NCBI RefSeq assembly: GCF_024362695.1
Contig: NC_065415.1
Span: 13,743,438 to 13,807,437 of the forward strand
Source: Pectinophora gossypiella
Lineage: Eukaryota; Arthropoda; Insecta; Lepidoptera; Gelechiidae
Direction: 5' to 3'
DNA: 64,000 nt
Shown: in pieces, positions 1 through 9,754 of the stretch
Layout: each line of letters begins with the position of its first letter
Numbering within the stretch: position 1 is the first letter of the stretch
Position numbers and translations under genes: made by a program
The notes under the pieces: generated by a model
What the model saw: the letters and a program-made list of their open reading frames with translations, nothing else
Told to the model about the DNA's origin: nothing
The model's database searches: none

Positions 1-74
1 AATGAAAATTGAGAAATTGACTTGTTTTAGAAACTTTAATTTTGAAGAAAATCACGTCAAAATTACTTTCACAA

Positions 75-152
75 TAGAGTCGTAGTAGTGCAGTTGGAAG
101 AACGTTAGTCTCTCATTGTGATGCCACAGCTTCGACCCCAGAACGGACCTTA
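75..152 (+). repeat. tRNA-like SINE head
   Basis: A segment with an A-box-like TAGTGCAGTTGG followed about 35 bases later by a B-box-like TTCGACCCC, the spacing of an internal Pol III promoter. It lacks a cloverleaf that would make a functional tRNA and resembles the heads of the S5 SINEs elsewhere in the window. It is probably a 5' SINE fragment. Confidence 0.4.
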
Positions 153-665
153 AAAAAAACAAATTTTCGTTGTTTTCTTATTTCTAAATTTTAATCTTGC
201 TGGTTTATTTCCTAAAAATACATTTCTGATTGATGAAAATTTGATTTCCAAACAGATTTTACCATAACTGTAAGTACTAAAAAAAATTCGCTCGATGTAA
301 AGGGAAAATAAAGCGAACGAGTTAAGGAATCCACTTCCGCATCATAAGAATGCTGATGTCAACTTTATATGTAAGAACTAGATTAAGAAATTGTATGTTG
401 TTGCAATAACCTAGTTTAAGATTTTAGATGTAAGCAATTTATTATTGCATTAGGTCAGTATATAAACATAAATAACTAGCTCTAAGATGTTCTTTACACT
501 ACGTTCTCTTAAATAAACGTATCGTGTCTCCCGGAGTCTGTGTCTCAATTATATACACCCTAATTAACGGGCTGTAGAGACACGCGACGCGCGACGTCGA
601 GGCACTCGCCGTGGCAAGAATCGCCATTCAAGTCGCTGTCAACGCCATTATTCAAATACTATGAC
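153..665. other. Unassigned stretch, possible solo-LTR remnant
   Basis: No coding signal. A TATA-like GTATATAAA near 458 and an AATAAA near 510, followed by a GC-richer tail, resemble an LTR promoter and polyadenylation unit. No paired LTR, primer-binding site or target duplication was found, so this is only a suggestion. Confidence 0.2.
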
Positions 666-905
666 TTAGTACATTATGTACTAAAACGACACGAAAAGTA
701 CGAGCTGCTGCAACCCATAATGATGGGCAAAGTCGCAGGAAAAATAAAAGTGTGTCGGAAGAAGTCCTGGTTGCATGACATCAGGGAGTGGATCGGGATC
801 ACGAGTGCGTACGAACTGTTCCGCCTCGCAGGAGATAAGGATAAATTTTCGGAGCTGATGGCCAACCTCCACTAGTTGGAGAGGCACCTGAAGAAGAAGA
901 AGTAC
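666..905 (+). pseudogene. C-terminal tail of a non-LTR retrotransposon polymerase
   Basis: An open frame with no start codon runs from 666 to a TAG at 873-875 and reads through RHEKYELLQ, then GKVAGKIKV, SWLHDIREWIG, ELFRLA and MANL. This is the pattern at the very end of insect endonuclease-reverse transcriptase LINE proteins (known pattern: RHEKYELL, then GRR-type basic residues, SWLxNLREW, LFRAA, MIANLR). Only about 69 residues remain and the reverse transcriptase core is absent, so this is a 5'-truncated copy. A short run of AAG codons, typical of a LINE tail, follows at 888-901. The reading is clean, so truncation rather than decay removed the function. Family assignment is by eye. Confidence 0.75.
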
Positions 906-1189
906 ATGATGTACCTAATACTAACTATAGAAAAAGACTTAGGTCGTCTAAACTAAGCCAGTGAATTTCGAAATTGTTTTCGAATTCATAATTGAGTCAT
1001 AAATTTAAATTTAATTATGAGAGATTAGATGAAGTATGTAATTAACTCCACCTTGCCTTCATCCTGGGTTACAGACAAACTATATCGTCTCGAGAAAATA
1101 CGTAAAATAAATACCAAAGATTTAAACTAACAGACAACTGGAATAGATATGACTTTATCTATTAAAATAATTTTGCTATTTCCTTGGGG
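906..1189. other. Unassigned AT-rich stretch
   Basis: No coding signal, tRNA-like head or inverted repeat was recognised. Confidence 0.3.
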
Positions 1190-1290
1190 ACTAAAAAGGC
1201 CACATTGGAGCAATTCATCTAAAAAAGCAATATTGCTATTTGACATTTGTTGATATTGCAAACTATTTTGAATTGCTACATATTTTTACC
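1190..1290. repeat. M4 MITE, partial
   Basis: Matches one arm of the palindromic M4 family: GGCCACATTGGAGCAATTCA followed by a run ending GCTATTTGACATTTG. The second arm is missing. Confidence 0.6.
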
Positions 1291-1372
1291 TATTTGCGAA
1301 TTGTTATTTATATGGCGTTTTGAACTCTCTGTACAGTGAACAGAAGCCTTATTATATTTTTAATTTAATAAA

Positions 1373-1510
1373 TGTCATATTCTTATCTGCGGAAAGGGAA
1401 AGGGACGGATAATCGACGGTCTTTTAATTTATGGAACACACGTAAATTTTAGACAAAAATTTACAAGTTGTAGACTACAACCTCGTCAAAATTTTAACGT
1501 TGGCGTATAA
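1373..1510 (-). repeat. M1 MITE, partial and diverged
   Basis: Contains GGAAAGGGACGGATAATCGA and GGAACACACGT in the order seen in minus-strand M1 copies. Neither terminus survives intact. Confidence 0.5.
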
Positions 1511-1524
1511 CACAGATTTAAGTT

Positions 1525-1680
1525 GATTGCTGGGGGGTTAAAAGGACCACATCGAAACAATTCTTCTAAAAAGCAATATTGCAATTTGACATTTGCGCAT
1601 GTAAAATTAAGTGCGCAATGTCAGCAAAATGTCAAATAAATATTGCATTCTTAGATGAATTGCATCGATATATATTTTTA
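1525..1680. repeat. M4 MITE, both arms
   Basis: The arms, one with AAAAAGCAATATTGCAATTTGACATT and the other with ATTGCATTCTTAGATGAATTGCATCG read in parts, fold on each other around the segment TAAAATTAAGTGCGCAATG. The outermost bases have diverged. Confidence 0.55.
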
Positions 1681-1906
1681 AGCCCGCTGTTCTAAGCCTA
1701 TCCTATCTAGAATATACACATTTCAATAGATTTAGGTCTGCGTAAAAGGATTCAAGTCTTCAATTAGCGTTACCTGGCAACGGATACACGAGATAAGTCA
1801 GTTCCGGGGATCAGTCACTCAACTAATTGAAGTTTCACAAAGACGTAATGATTGCTAATAATGGTAACTTACCTTATGTCTTTGCGGATCTGTTGCATGT
1901 AGGCGT

Positions 1907-1975
1907 CACATCATCATCATCATCAGCCGTACGACGCCCACTGCTGGGCATGGGCCTCCCCCAAGGATCTCCACG
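1907..1975 (-). repeat. SINE tail with (CAT)n, reversed
   Basis: (CAT)n followed by CAGCCGTACGACGCCCACTG and GGGCATGGGCCTCCCCCAAG. This is a minus-strand SINE tail related to, but distinct from, the S2 and S3 tails. Confidence 0.5.
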
Positions 1976-2005
1976 ACGTTACATAGTAATACTTTTTTGT
2001 AACAG

Positions 2006-2060
2006 ACTGCGTGGCCTAATAGTTGAGCGTTGAGATCACAATCCGGAGGACCCGGATTTT
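2006..2060 (+). repeat. S1-like SINE head, diverged
   Basis: TGCGTGGCCTAATAGTTGAG followed by CGGAGGACCCGG matches an S1 head with a decayed B box. It sits just downstream of an oppositely oriented SINE tail. Confidence 0.4.
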
Positions 2061-2143
2061 TTTTAAGGTAGGTTTTACCTAAAGGCATGACATCCTCATA
2101 ATGACGCACCAATAAAATTAAGTAAGAAAATCTTGAACTAGTT

Positions 2144-2437
2144 TTACTCTGTTCGGCTCTTAATGCCGAAATGCACTAAATTAAATAGAACTTTAGCATC
2201 TGCCGATTCTGGAGACGCCAAAATACTATTCACAATACCGACATTGTAATTCCTATATATACACCTTCTTTGTAACGATTCATTCCGATCACACTCCACC
2301 GTAATGTGCGTCACATCTTTAATAATACCGCATAAATCACAGTTTGGGCATTCTACCTTGCCCGTCTTGAATCCGAAGCTATTCAATGGGATGTGACCGC
2401 AGCGAAATCCGAAGAAATACTTAAAAATAACTATACT
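2144..2437 (-). pseudogene. LINE polymerase C-terminal zinc region fragment
   Basis: The minus-strand frame is open from 2437 to the stop at 2144. It contains RCGHIPLN, then CPNCDLCG, then THITVECDRN. The G-H-x-P-L-N element followed by C-x2-C-x2-C-G and H-x4-C is the arrangement at the end of jockey-type LINE ORF2 proteins, after the RNase H region, where the Cys/His cluster is thought to bind nucleic acid. No initiation codon belongs to this piece: it is a 5'-truncated remnant of a protein normally about 900-1200 residues long. A LINE 3' tail on the other strand lies nearby at 2550-2640 and is a separate insertion. Confidence 0.7.
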
Positions 2438-2549
2438 TCACTTACACTTGTAAACAACGTATCAAAGCGATGTCTTTCTTGTTTTTGGTAAGTATCTTAA
2501 ATTAGTGATGATGACAGTTTCTTTCACCTTAAGGTTAAGGTTGACAGTT

Positions 2550-2640
2550 TAATAAGGCCGCCTATTGTACTAACTTTGGCCTGTTTGTAATTGTTATTTT
2601 TTATCTGTTTTATGTGTAATAAAGAATTAATGTAGGATAT
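2550..2640 (+). mobile_element. LINE 3' end
   Basis: TTTAATAAGGCCGCCTATTG followed by a T-rich spacer and GTAATAAAG is a common LINE 3' end with its polyadenylation signal. It is severely 5'-truncated. Confidence 0.55.
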
Positions 2641-2789
2641 GCATATACATGTAATGTATGTGGATTCAATTTGCATATCGCAGATGCGACATGACGTTTG
2701 TGTCACAATTCTATTTGCGCCTCTCTGTCGGCTTCGATTACAGACAAGCATGTGTTTTGCATTTTATAAAGGATTATTACATTCTATGT

Positions 2790-3325
2790 AACACTAGCTT
2801 ATGCCCGCGACTTCGTCCGCGTGACGTGTTATAAAAGAGAGATCTTTGTGGTGTGTGTGTATATCAAATTTCAAGCATCTAACTTATGCAGTTTAGATTT
2901 TTTCAAACAATTTTTTTTCCCACTAACTCCCATTTTTCAAAATACAGCCATAATTAAACTTTATATTTACTAAGGTATGCGCTAGATTGAAAACATCTAT
3001 CTTACGCGGTTTCAATTTTTTCATACAAATGTTTTTTCCCGCTAACTCCCGTTTCCGTGGGAATTTTGCAATATCCTGTTGCAACTCAGCTTTAAGTTAA
3101 CTAAGGTACCTGCATGCTAAATTTCAAGCGTCTAACTTAAGCGGTTTAGATTTTTCATACAAAAGGATTTTCCCGCTAATTCCCGTTCCCGTGGGAATTC
3201 CTTTCTTAGTGCACCTTTACGGTACCTAAGCTACGTCCCTTCCAAATTTCAAGTGCCGTTTAGGCTGTGCGTTGATATGTCAGTTAGTCAGTTTCTCCTT
3301 TTATACGTATATATTTAGATTGGGG
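2790..3325 (+). repeat. Interspersed repeat with three internal units
   Basis: Begins with GCCCGCGACTTCGTCCGCGT and ends near a TATATTTAGAT tail. Three related units start near 2865, 2988 and 3118, each with a core like CAAGCGTCTAACTTAAGCGG followed by CCCGCTAACTCCCG. The opening and ending are familiar from lepidopteran interspersed repeats. Class (LINE end or Helitron-type) is not resolved. Confidence 0.6.
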
Positions 3326-3404
3326 TGTGGGGGTGATTTAAATTATCTACAATGTGTCTATATTTGGAGCAGCGTCGTGGAGTATGTGCGCCCCTCCTCT
3401 TAAT

Positions 3405-3535
3405 AGACTAGTTTCCAACTAGTCAAATCAGTTACTTTTACAAAACGTCAAAACACAAAATTACTATTGGATTTGTTTGAAAAAAGCACACTGTGACGTC
3501 ATAGAAAACCGTGATAAAATATCGGACTTAAATGA
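3405..3535 (-). repeat. Repeat G, copy 1
   Basis: Reverse-complement match to 24290-24405 and to 13070-13146 plus 13475-13506. Shared blocks include TGACGTCATAGAAAA and CAAAACACAAAATTACTA. No terminal repeats are evident. Confidence 0.55.
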
Positions 3536-3601
3536 AAACGACCCAATTAAGTTGACACACAACTAACAGATTGTATATGAACGAAAAGCCTATTTTATTC
3601 C

Positions 3602-3775
3602 CCTTTTTTTTGACGTGACTTATCGTAGATTTGCCACAGATGGCATTAACTACTTCGCCGGACAAATGGGGAGCGCTGAAGGCTCTCACCCGGTACAACG
3701 TTTAAGACAACAGGCCTGAGGGTGCCCAGTTGGGCGCGAACTTCGGCTCAGGGCGTCGTCTGAGAGGAAAAATCA
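3602..3775 (-). mobile_element. S6 SINE, 5'-truncated
   Basis: A run of eight T at 3603-3611 (the poly(A) tail on the minus strand), then GACGTGACTTATCGTAGATT and the S6 body. The 5' half is missing. Confidence 0.8.
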
Positions 3776-3841
3776 AATATTTTATTCACTGGGGTTATTT
3801 ATTTATTTGAAAATTATGCATATAACTGAAGATAAAAATAT

Positions 3842-3870
3842 TAGGAGGTGTCTGCAAGAATCGGGGCCGT
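3842..3870 (-). repeat. M1 MITE terminus
   Basis: Only the terminus survives: AGGTGTCTGCAAGAATCGGG followed by GCC. Confidence 0.5.
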
Positions 3871-4104
3871 TCCTTACTTAAATACGCAACTATAAAGGTA
3901 CACTCCAGTACCTACATCTCACGAAGGGCAACTTTGCATACCATTTATAATTCATTTCACATATTGTCGGCATGTAAACCGATTGAACAAGTCAAACAAT
4001 TACACATAACTGCACGTTACATCGTTTGTATATTTGCATGAATGCACGGATGTAATGACTCGCGTAGCAGCAATGTTGGACCACCTACAAGTATTTATTA
4101 CACA

Positions 4105-4197
4105 CATTGTGCTTACTACATTCGCTGGTTCGAAGCCCGGTACCGGACTTGTCCAATGAGTTATTAATTTTCACTAACACAGTTGGCTCGATTTAAC
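4105..4197 (+). repeat. S4 SINE, 5' part
   Basis: GCTGGTTCGAAGCCCGGTAC (B box) followed by TGAGTTATTAATTTTCACTA and CACAGTTGGCTCGA. The 3' half is missing. Confidence 0.55.
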
Positions 4198-4213
4198 TAG
4201 TTATTTATTCATT

Positions 4214-4491
4214 GTTTTAAGTTTACGCGGTTATTATCATAATTAAAGCACATAATAACGGGTTCTTACCGCGTTTAAATGGGGATATGAGACTCCCGAT
4301 ATTTCGACACTGTTGCAAGTGCCATGATCACGGGATGACTGATGTGATTGGAGTGGAAAATTATGGATCTACCTACTCCACTCCAATCTCATCAGTCATC
4401 CCGTGATCATGGCACTTGCAACAGTGTAGAAATATCGGGAGTCTCATATCCCCATTTAAACGCGGTAAGAACCCGTTATTATGTGCTTTAG
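4214..4491. mobile_element. M3 long-inverted-repeat MITE, copy 1
   Basis: Two arms of roughly 110 bases (about 4248-4358 and 4376-4488) are near-perfect reverse complements across a short loop that includes AAAATTATGGATCTACC. Arms contain GATCACGGGATGACTGATG. Flanks TTTATTCATT (4204-4213) and TTTATTTATT after the right end are compatible with a 10-bp duplication with one mismatch. No coding capacity. Confidence 0.85.
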
Positions 4492-4684
4492 TTATTTATT
4501 TATTTATTATGGTACATCAATCAACAGCAGTACACATACACAAACACGCAATATAAAATATACATAGGAAAAGTTCTGGTATGCCTGCCAATTAAAGACG
4601 CACACAACACTGATAATAAAAAGTATAAACTAAAGTAACTAATAAGACTAAAGTGACTAAGTAACTAGTTGGAAACTTTTGGAA

Positions 4685-4850
4685 AGTTCTGTCGGGTTAT
4701 TGGCCAATACACAATTTTGGAAGAGTTGACATGTTTTCCATTCATTTTATGCCTGTCGATTACCCGTCCCTTTCCTTTTCGGCGGATAAGAAAATGACAG
4801 GTATATAACTTAAAATAAAATTAAATGGTGTCTACTGGAATCAGCACAAA
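4685..4850 (+). repeat. M1 MITE, 3' part
   Basis: Carries GTCGGGTTATTGGCC, CGATTACCCGTCCCTTTCC and the terminus GTGTCTACTGGAATCAGCAC. The left half is lost. Confidence 0.65.
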
Positions 4851-5176
4851 ACGATATGTAAACTGTAAAGAAAGATGATTTTATCTTCAGTGGTGTGTTT
4901 TAAGTTAAACATGACACGAACACACCAAGAGAAGTCTAACTCGAGAAAATCTTAATACAGGTTTCCTCACACTTCCCGTCTGCCAACCTAATCCCATTTA
5001 GCCGGGGCGCACAATGCAGGCGCGAATAAGAGCTTGTTCACTTTCCAAGCAATCATCTCTGAGACAGTGGCGCGCAGTTGCACGACAAGTGCAGAACTGC
5101 AGATTGGCTGCATTTACATACTACACGCTCTGAGGTTAGAAGATTATTTGGTTACCTAAAACGCATATTTGGTGTA
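4851..5176. other. Unassigned stretch
   Basis: No open frame of note. 4990-5110 is GC-richer than its surroundings (GGCGCACAATGCAGGCGCGA) and could be host single-copy DNA, but no motif supports a function. Confidence 0.25.
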
Positions 5177-5179
5177 CGT

Positions 5180-5332
5180 ACAGTCATGAGCAATATTATG
5201 TACCCACTTTAGGACTCTGTCACACTAACATATTTGACATTTTAGTGAGACTTACAGTTCAATTTGTCAAAAAAGTTAATGTGACGTAGTACCAAAGTGT
5301 ATACATAATTATGAATGCTCGTGACCGTACAC
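5180..5332 (+). mobile_element. M2 mariner-like MITE, copy 1
   Basis: Starts TA-CAGTCATGAGCAATA and ends CTCGTGACCG-TA, an imperfect terminal inverted repeat flanked by TA on both sides. Internal blocks such as CCCACTTTAGGAC are shared with five other copies. Confidence 0.8.
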
Positions 5333-5384
5333 ATTTCATAGCACAAAATCCTAATCATTTATAAGCAACATTCATTTATTTATA

Positions 5385-5545
5385 AGCTCAAGACTTACTG
5401 GCGTATATATCCCAAACAAATGGGATAAGTAGTCAGAGGTACATTCATCGCAAGACGACCTAAGTACCCACACCTCACCGAGCTTTCTGTTAGACCAACG
5501 TCATAGGTTGAGCTTTATCGCCGTCTATAACGGTGTTCGACTTCT
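5385..5545 (-). repeat. S4 SINE, partial
   Basis: Shares GCAAGACGACCTAAGTACCC and CCGAGCTTTCTGTTAGACCA with the other S4 copies. The B-box end is missing. Confidence 0.6.
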
Positions 5546-5569
5546 TATTAAAGTTCACCGTTTTTCATA

Positions 5570-5656
5570 GGGTCCGCTTACCTAACGTAAAGATTTGACA
5601 GGTCCGTTTACCTGTCTGACCTTTCCACCCACGAAGGGAGACGTAGCCCAATACAT
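5570..5656 (-). repeat. S5 SINE tail
   Basis: GGGTCCGCTTACCTAACG and GATTTGACAGGTCCG match the reversed S5 tail. Truncated beyond GGGAGACGTAGCCC. Confidence 0.65.
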
Positions 5657-6289
5657 AATAGGTTAGTTGACTTGTCGTAATGTAGAGTAGTAATTATACA
5701 GTCGCGTAGTGTAGATAAGTAATATAAAAAAGCTTTTGTTTTCCCAATTCAACATGAAAAAGTACTCATATTATTTTCCCTTAACACGTTTTCAAAAAGC
5801 GAATAAAAAATTGTATTTATGCAAAATAGAATTTAAGAACCAGCTGTGTCCATGTGTTATGGTATCGTTGTAGACAAATTTAATATCATTTCGTCGTCCG
5901 ATGTTTTCCAATTTTTTCTTATTAGTGGCAAGGAAATCCCCGGTTGAAATCGAATTTCGAATTTGTTATCAATTAGCCTTTACGGTTTCGTGGGAGCTGG
6001 AAAAGGTGTAAAGGAGAAATGTTTTTATGTATTATTATCTATTCGTAAGCTTAATGTAAAAAAAACTTACAAACTTAATACTACTTACTTAAACACAAAT
6101 ATATATTTTTTGTAATTCCATTTTCTTTTTAGATTTTACAATATTAAATCATTATCTTTATACCTGTGTAAGTATTTATGCAATTTACATTAAGAATAAA
6201 CAGCTATATGCAAAATAGAGTGTCTAGACGTTTTCGTAAAAAACACAGCAAACCGTCCAACAATCCTTCCTAACTCCGTTATCCGAAAA
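5657..6289. other. Unassigned AT-rich stretch
   Basis: No coding pattern or recognised repeat. Confidence 0.3.
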
Positions 6290-6500
6290 TAGATTCCCAC
6301 TTGAATTTCGAACGCCGATACAGATTAAAAATCAGCAGCGGCCAAATAGTGGGGGCCGCAATTAATCTTACGGGACATGTCGTAGCCGTGTCCGCCCGGG
6401 ACTGTCCCGCTTTGCCCGTAAATCTTGTACACCCGCGTCCTGTCTGATATCTCGCTGCGCATACAAATGTCCCGCCAGTGCCGACCCCGGTTGGAATAAT
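6290..6500. other. GC-rich, CpG-rich patch
   Basis: A sharp rise in GC inside AT-rich DNA. A 119-residue minus-strand frame crosses it, but its first third is AT-driven low complexity and I see no domain, so I do not call a gene. It could be a decayed retroelement or host 5' sequence. Confidence 0.25.
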
Positions 6501-7568
6501 AGAAAATTCTAGAAGAACGCCTTTTAATTGGCTAGCTGTTTTGTTTACACTTGATGAAATGCTGATTGTGTTTTGTTTGGAAAAGTAAGTGTAGTCATTT
6601 ATTATAATACCGATTATGATATTTATTATTAATAGCATATCAAATAATATGTATCTTTATGATAATATTATTTCAATAGTAGGTATATATTTTTTAATTT
6701 AACCGCTTATTTATTAGTTTAGATAGCTTATTTATTAGGGTTTTCAGAACAAAGTTTGGCTTTGCCAGTCACATTCGAGCGCACGAGAGAAGAGACTGAG
6801 GTCGCCGTTGTCGGATACGACAAGGAGGACTATATTAGTTTAGATAGATACGTAAGTAATTATTGTAGAAGTCTAGCCTATCTAAGAAATAAAGTGTGTA
6901 AGTGTCAATTTATAAGTAGAAAAAATTACCAGTGAAGGGAATTGCGTTTAGAGAGGTGATTGAGTATGACTATGAGTATTTATTCGCATAACAATTACAA
7001 GAATTGTGTTCGAAATACTGAAATAGAATGATAAAAAATAAGTTTAACAAGCAATCAAAAAATAAATGAACTTAACATAATAAAAATTTAAAAGAATATA
7101 GGTAAGTTAAAAATGCCACAGAATAAGTAGTCATAAGTAATTTTACAATTTTAGGTAACAATATTACCATCAAACGTGAAAGGAAAACAAAAGTAAAATA
7201 AAAAAAATACCGTATAACATTGCAAGGGAATTAAAAAGAAAGGGATTACCTATGTAAAATTTATGTACCTTAGTTTCACAAATTTACAAATAAAAGAACG
7301 GGTGCGAGTTGATGCCCGAATAACAGAATAGAAGCTCAAACAAGAGCGCTCACGTTCGCGAGTCATTCTAAATTAGCATGTAGAATTTACTTAAGCCCAC
7401 CCTTATCTCATTACATGTTGCAAATTACAGTGGAGTATACTAAGTGCCCACTTCCCATGCAAATTTTACAGGATACCTACTTTCTGTGTGCGTTTACGGA
7501 ACTTTAGGTTACGTTAATATATGTAGATAAACGTGTACGATATACTTACCGTCATTTAAGTACGATTG
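6501..7568. other. Unassigned AT-rich stretch
   Basis: Stop-dense on both strands. No inverted repeat or SINE head found. Confidence 0.3.
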
Positions 7569-7882
7569 GCCCCGATTCCTGCAGACATTTCTTAATTTTA
7601 TTTTAAGTTATACCTGTCATTTTCTTATCCGCCGAAAAGGCAAAGGACGGATGAATGACAACTGTTAATTTTAAAATTATTAAATCACCGGGCGAATAAA
7701 ATAGGCAACCCGTTTGATGTGTGCTGTCAACTTAATTCTGTAGGGTCATTATTAGCCAATGTAAAATTTTTAGAGGGTTTTTTAAATTGCTGCCCAAAAT
7801 TGACGTGTGTTCCTAAAATTTTATGCTTGTCCCTTTAGTTTGAGGTGGTTAAAAATGACAGGTATAACTTAAAATAAAGCCA
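7569..7882 (+). mobile_element. M1 MITE, near complete
   Basis: Starts at the M1 terminus GGCCCCGATTCCTGCAGACA. The internal order matches other copies. The right terminus is lost at the junction with an S1 fragment at 7883. Confidence 0.75.
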
Positions 7883-7976
7883 TGTCAGGGTCCTTTGACG
7901 GCTCAATAATAACCCTGACGCCAGGGTTGATGAGGTTGGGAGTTCACCTCACAACCCACACGATAGAAGAAGATTA
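7883..7976 (+). repeat. S1 SINE, 3' end
   Basis: CATGTCAGGGTCCTTTGACG through to ACACGATAGAAGAAG. 5'-truncated and abutting an M1 copy. Confidence 0.75.
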
Positions 7977-8299
7977 ATTATACTTAGTAGATAGGTAAGT
8001 ACTTAGAATAAAGTACGTGCAAGTAGCGGTAGATAAGCGAAGCTAACCATCTAGAGATAAAACTACCGCGCCGCCTTCTCATTAGTACACTAATGTTATC
8101 ATGGAACTGTAATTAAAGCCACTGGCTGCTAAAGATAAGTAGTCAAACTTAAAAATCTACTTTAGTGCAAAAAAGACCTTACAATTTGATGATATGAAAC
8201 TTTTTTACAGCGTAACTGTAATGTAAAAATAAAAAAAAAATATGCATACCTACATATAAAATATGAATTTTCTAGTATATAAATACGATGGGCGGATGT

Positions 8300-8523
8300 T
8301 GAGGAGCTCTGTAGCGCAGCGGTAAACGCGCTCGGTCTGCGATTATTGAAGTTAAGCATCTTTCGCAAAGGCCGGTCATAGGATGGGTGACCACATAAAA
8401 AAAAGATTTAGTCTCGAGCTCCTCCGTGCTTCGGAAGGCACGTTAAGCCGTTGGTCCTGGCTGCATTAGCAGTCGTTAATAACCATCAATCCGCACTGGG
8501 CCCGCGGCGTGATGGTTTAAGGC

Positions 8524-8525
<2 letters not shown>
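8300..8525 (+). mobile_element. S3 SINE with tRNA-like and 5S-rRNA-like head, 5' part
   Basis: The head begins GGAGCTCTGTAGCGCAGCGG (tRNA-like A box). It is followed at 8348-8394 by GAAGTTAAGC, GGCCGG and GGATGGGTGACCAC, which match the order of internal promoter elements of eukaryotic 5S rRNA. A shared block GTGCTTCGGAAGGCACGTTA lies at about 8427. The SINE is split by an S6 insertion and resumes at 8840. It is flanked by GATGGGCGGATGT at 8287-8299 and 8921-8933, a 13-bp target-site duplication that defines the whole element as 8300-8920. Confidence 0.85.
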
Positions 8526-8566
<41 letters not shown>

Positions 8567-8839
8567 CTTTTTTTTTTTTTTGACGTGACTTATTGTAGAT
8601 TTGCCGCAGATGGCATTAACTACTTGGCCGGACAAATGGGGAGCGCTGAAGGCTCTCACCCGGTACAACGTTTAAGACAACAGGCCTGAGGGTGCCCAGT
8701 TGGGCGCGAACCTCGGCTCAGGGCGTCGTCTGAGAGGAAAAATATTTGAAAGAATTAATCGACCCTAGTGGGTCGATAGCGATAAGCGCTGAATGAGGGA
8801 AATCGTCGACCACGCCGGCGGGGTCGGTATCGGGGACCT
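8526..8839 (-). mobile_element. S6 SINE nested in S3
   Basis: About 55 T (poly(A) on the minus strand, with one C) are followed by the S6 body ending at CGGGGACCT. The duplicated target GGTTTAAGGCCC at 8514-8525 and 8840-8851 marks the insertion. Its 5' head is missing, so it was truncated at integration. Confidence 0.85.
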
Positions 8840-8920
8840 GGTTTAAGGCCCGATCCCCCTATCCATCCATAGGGAAGGCCCGTGCCCCAGCAGTGGGAAC
8901 GTTAATAGGCTGATGATGAT
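8840..8920 (+). mobile_element. S3 SINE, 3' part
   Basis: Continuation of the SINE interrupted at 8525, from GGCCCGATCCCCCTATCC to the tail GGCTGATGATGATG. Confidence 0.85.
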
Positions 8921-9045
8921 GATGGGCGGATGTGGTCAAAAAGAACCTGTGCATGTGCAATGTCTCCGAGAACGACACGTCTGATAGAGCGAAGTGGAAG
9001 AGAAGTACGAAGAAGGCAGACCCCACCATCAGATGGGAATAATAA

Positions 9046-9261
9046 ATTCTCCGGACACAGGTTGGCCGCTGCAAAGATAATCACTGCAGGTGGGGATACC
9101 TGGTTGATGGTTGCAATGTGTGCGAGTGTGGAGTATCACCACAAATTATGGCTCACCTTTTATGCTGTCCTAAATGCCCTAACACCTGCACTATTAACGA
9201 CCTTCACGAAGCCACTGACAATGCCGTAAGCGTGGCCAATTACTGCTCAGCGGAGCTTTAA
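9046..9261 (+). pseudogene. C-terminus of a LINE polymerase with Cys-rich end
   Basis: An open frame from 9046 to TAA at 9259-9261 reads LRTQVGRCKDN, then CNVCECG, MAHLLCCPKCP and CTINDLHEATD. Known LINE polymerases end with the same layout: RTGVGRCKxN, C-x-C-G, HLLxCPxCP, CTxxDL, then a short helical tail. About 72 residues remain with no disabling mutation and no start codon, so this is a clean 5'-truncated copy. A purine microsatellite at 9283-9322 follows as the LINE tail. The Cys pattern differs from the fragments at 666 and 2144, so at least three LINE lineages are present. Confidence 0.8.
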
Positions 9262-9282
9262 TATCGATCGCCATCGACTCGC

Positions 9283-9322
9283 AAAAAAGAAGAAGAAGAA
9301 GAGGAGAGAGAGAGAGAGAGAC
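9283..9322 (+). repeat. (GAA)n/(GA)n microsatellite
   Basis: AAGAAGAAGAAGAAGAGG followed by (GA)n, directly after the LINE stop codon. Probably the element's simple-repeat tail. Confidence 0.8.
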
Positions 9323-9384
9323 AAATACGATGTACTTTATTTTACAGCTTCAATAGATAAGGATTTTGGAAATAACGTAATATA

Positions 9385-9497
9385 ACTTCACGACTATATC
9401 CCAATTGGGGTAGTCAGACGTACATTTATGCAAGATGAACTAAGTACCCACACGTCACCGAACTTTCTGGTACACAAACGTTATAGGTTTGTGATAG
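9385..9497 (-). repeat. S4 SINE, partial
   Basis: CACGACTATATCCCAATTGG and AAGATGAACTAAGTACCCAC are present. The rest is diverged. Confidence 0.6.
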
Positions 9498-9671
9498 ATT
9501 TTGGACACTTACATAATACTGAATACTCGTAAGAATTAACCAAGAAGGAACACGCAATTGGATGAACGATCCCCTTAATAGACTTTAAATGAAACCATTG
9601 AGGGACTTTCCAGGCTAGGTTCACAAAAAACAATATAGATGGCGTTATTTAGATTTAACGTGATAATTAAC

Positions 9672-9720
9672 ATACATACATACATACATACATAAACTCA
9701 CGCCCGTAATCCCTAATGGA
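9672..9720 (-). repeat. (CATA)n with short repeat end
   Basis: (CATA)n followed by AACTCACGCCCGTAATCCCT. The same junction occurs at about 38120 and 45895, so this is a SINE-like 3' end with a tetranucleotide tail. Confidence 0.6.
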
Positions 9721-9754
9721 GGTGATAATTAACCTTATTTCAAAATCCGGTAAC

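Noticed and set aside
6279..6638. 119-residue minus-strand frame
   Set aside because: The N-terminal third is AT-driven low complexity and the rest shows no family, splice context or codon bias. Described only as a GC-rich patch.
8348..8394. 5S rRNA gene or pseudogene
   Set aside because: Only the internal promoter region is present and it sits inside a SINE with defined ends. It is the SINE head.
8486..8668. Short frames across the poly(T) tract, and similar ones at 19388-19783, 49370-49876 and 50534-50716
   Set aside because: These read the S6 SINE body and its poly(A). They recur because the SINE recurs, not because a protein is encoded.
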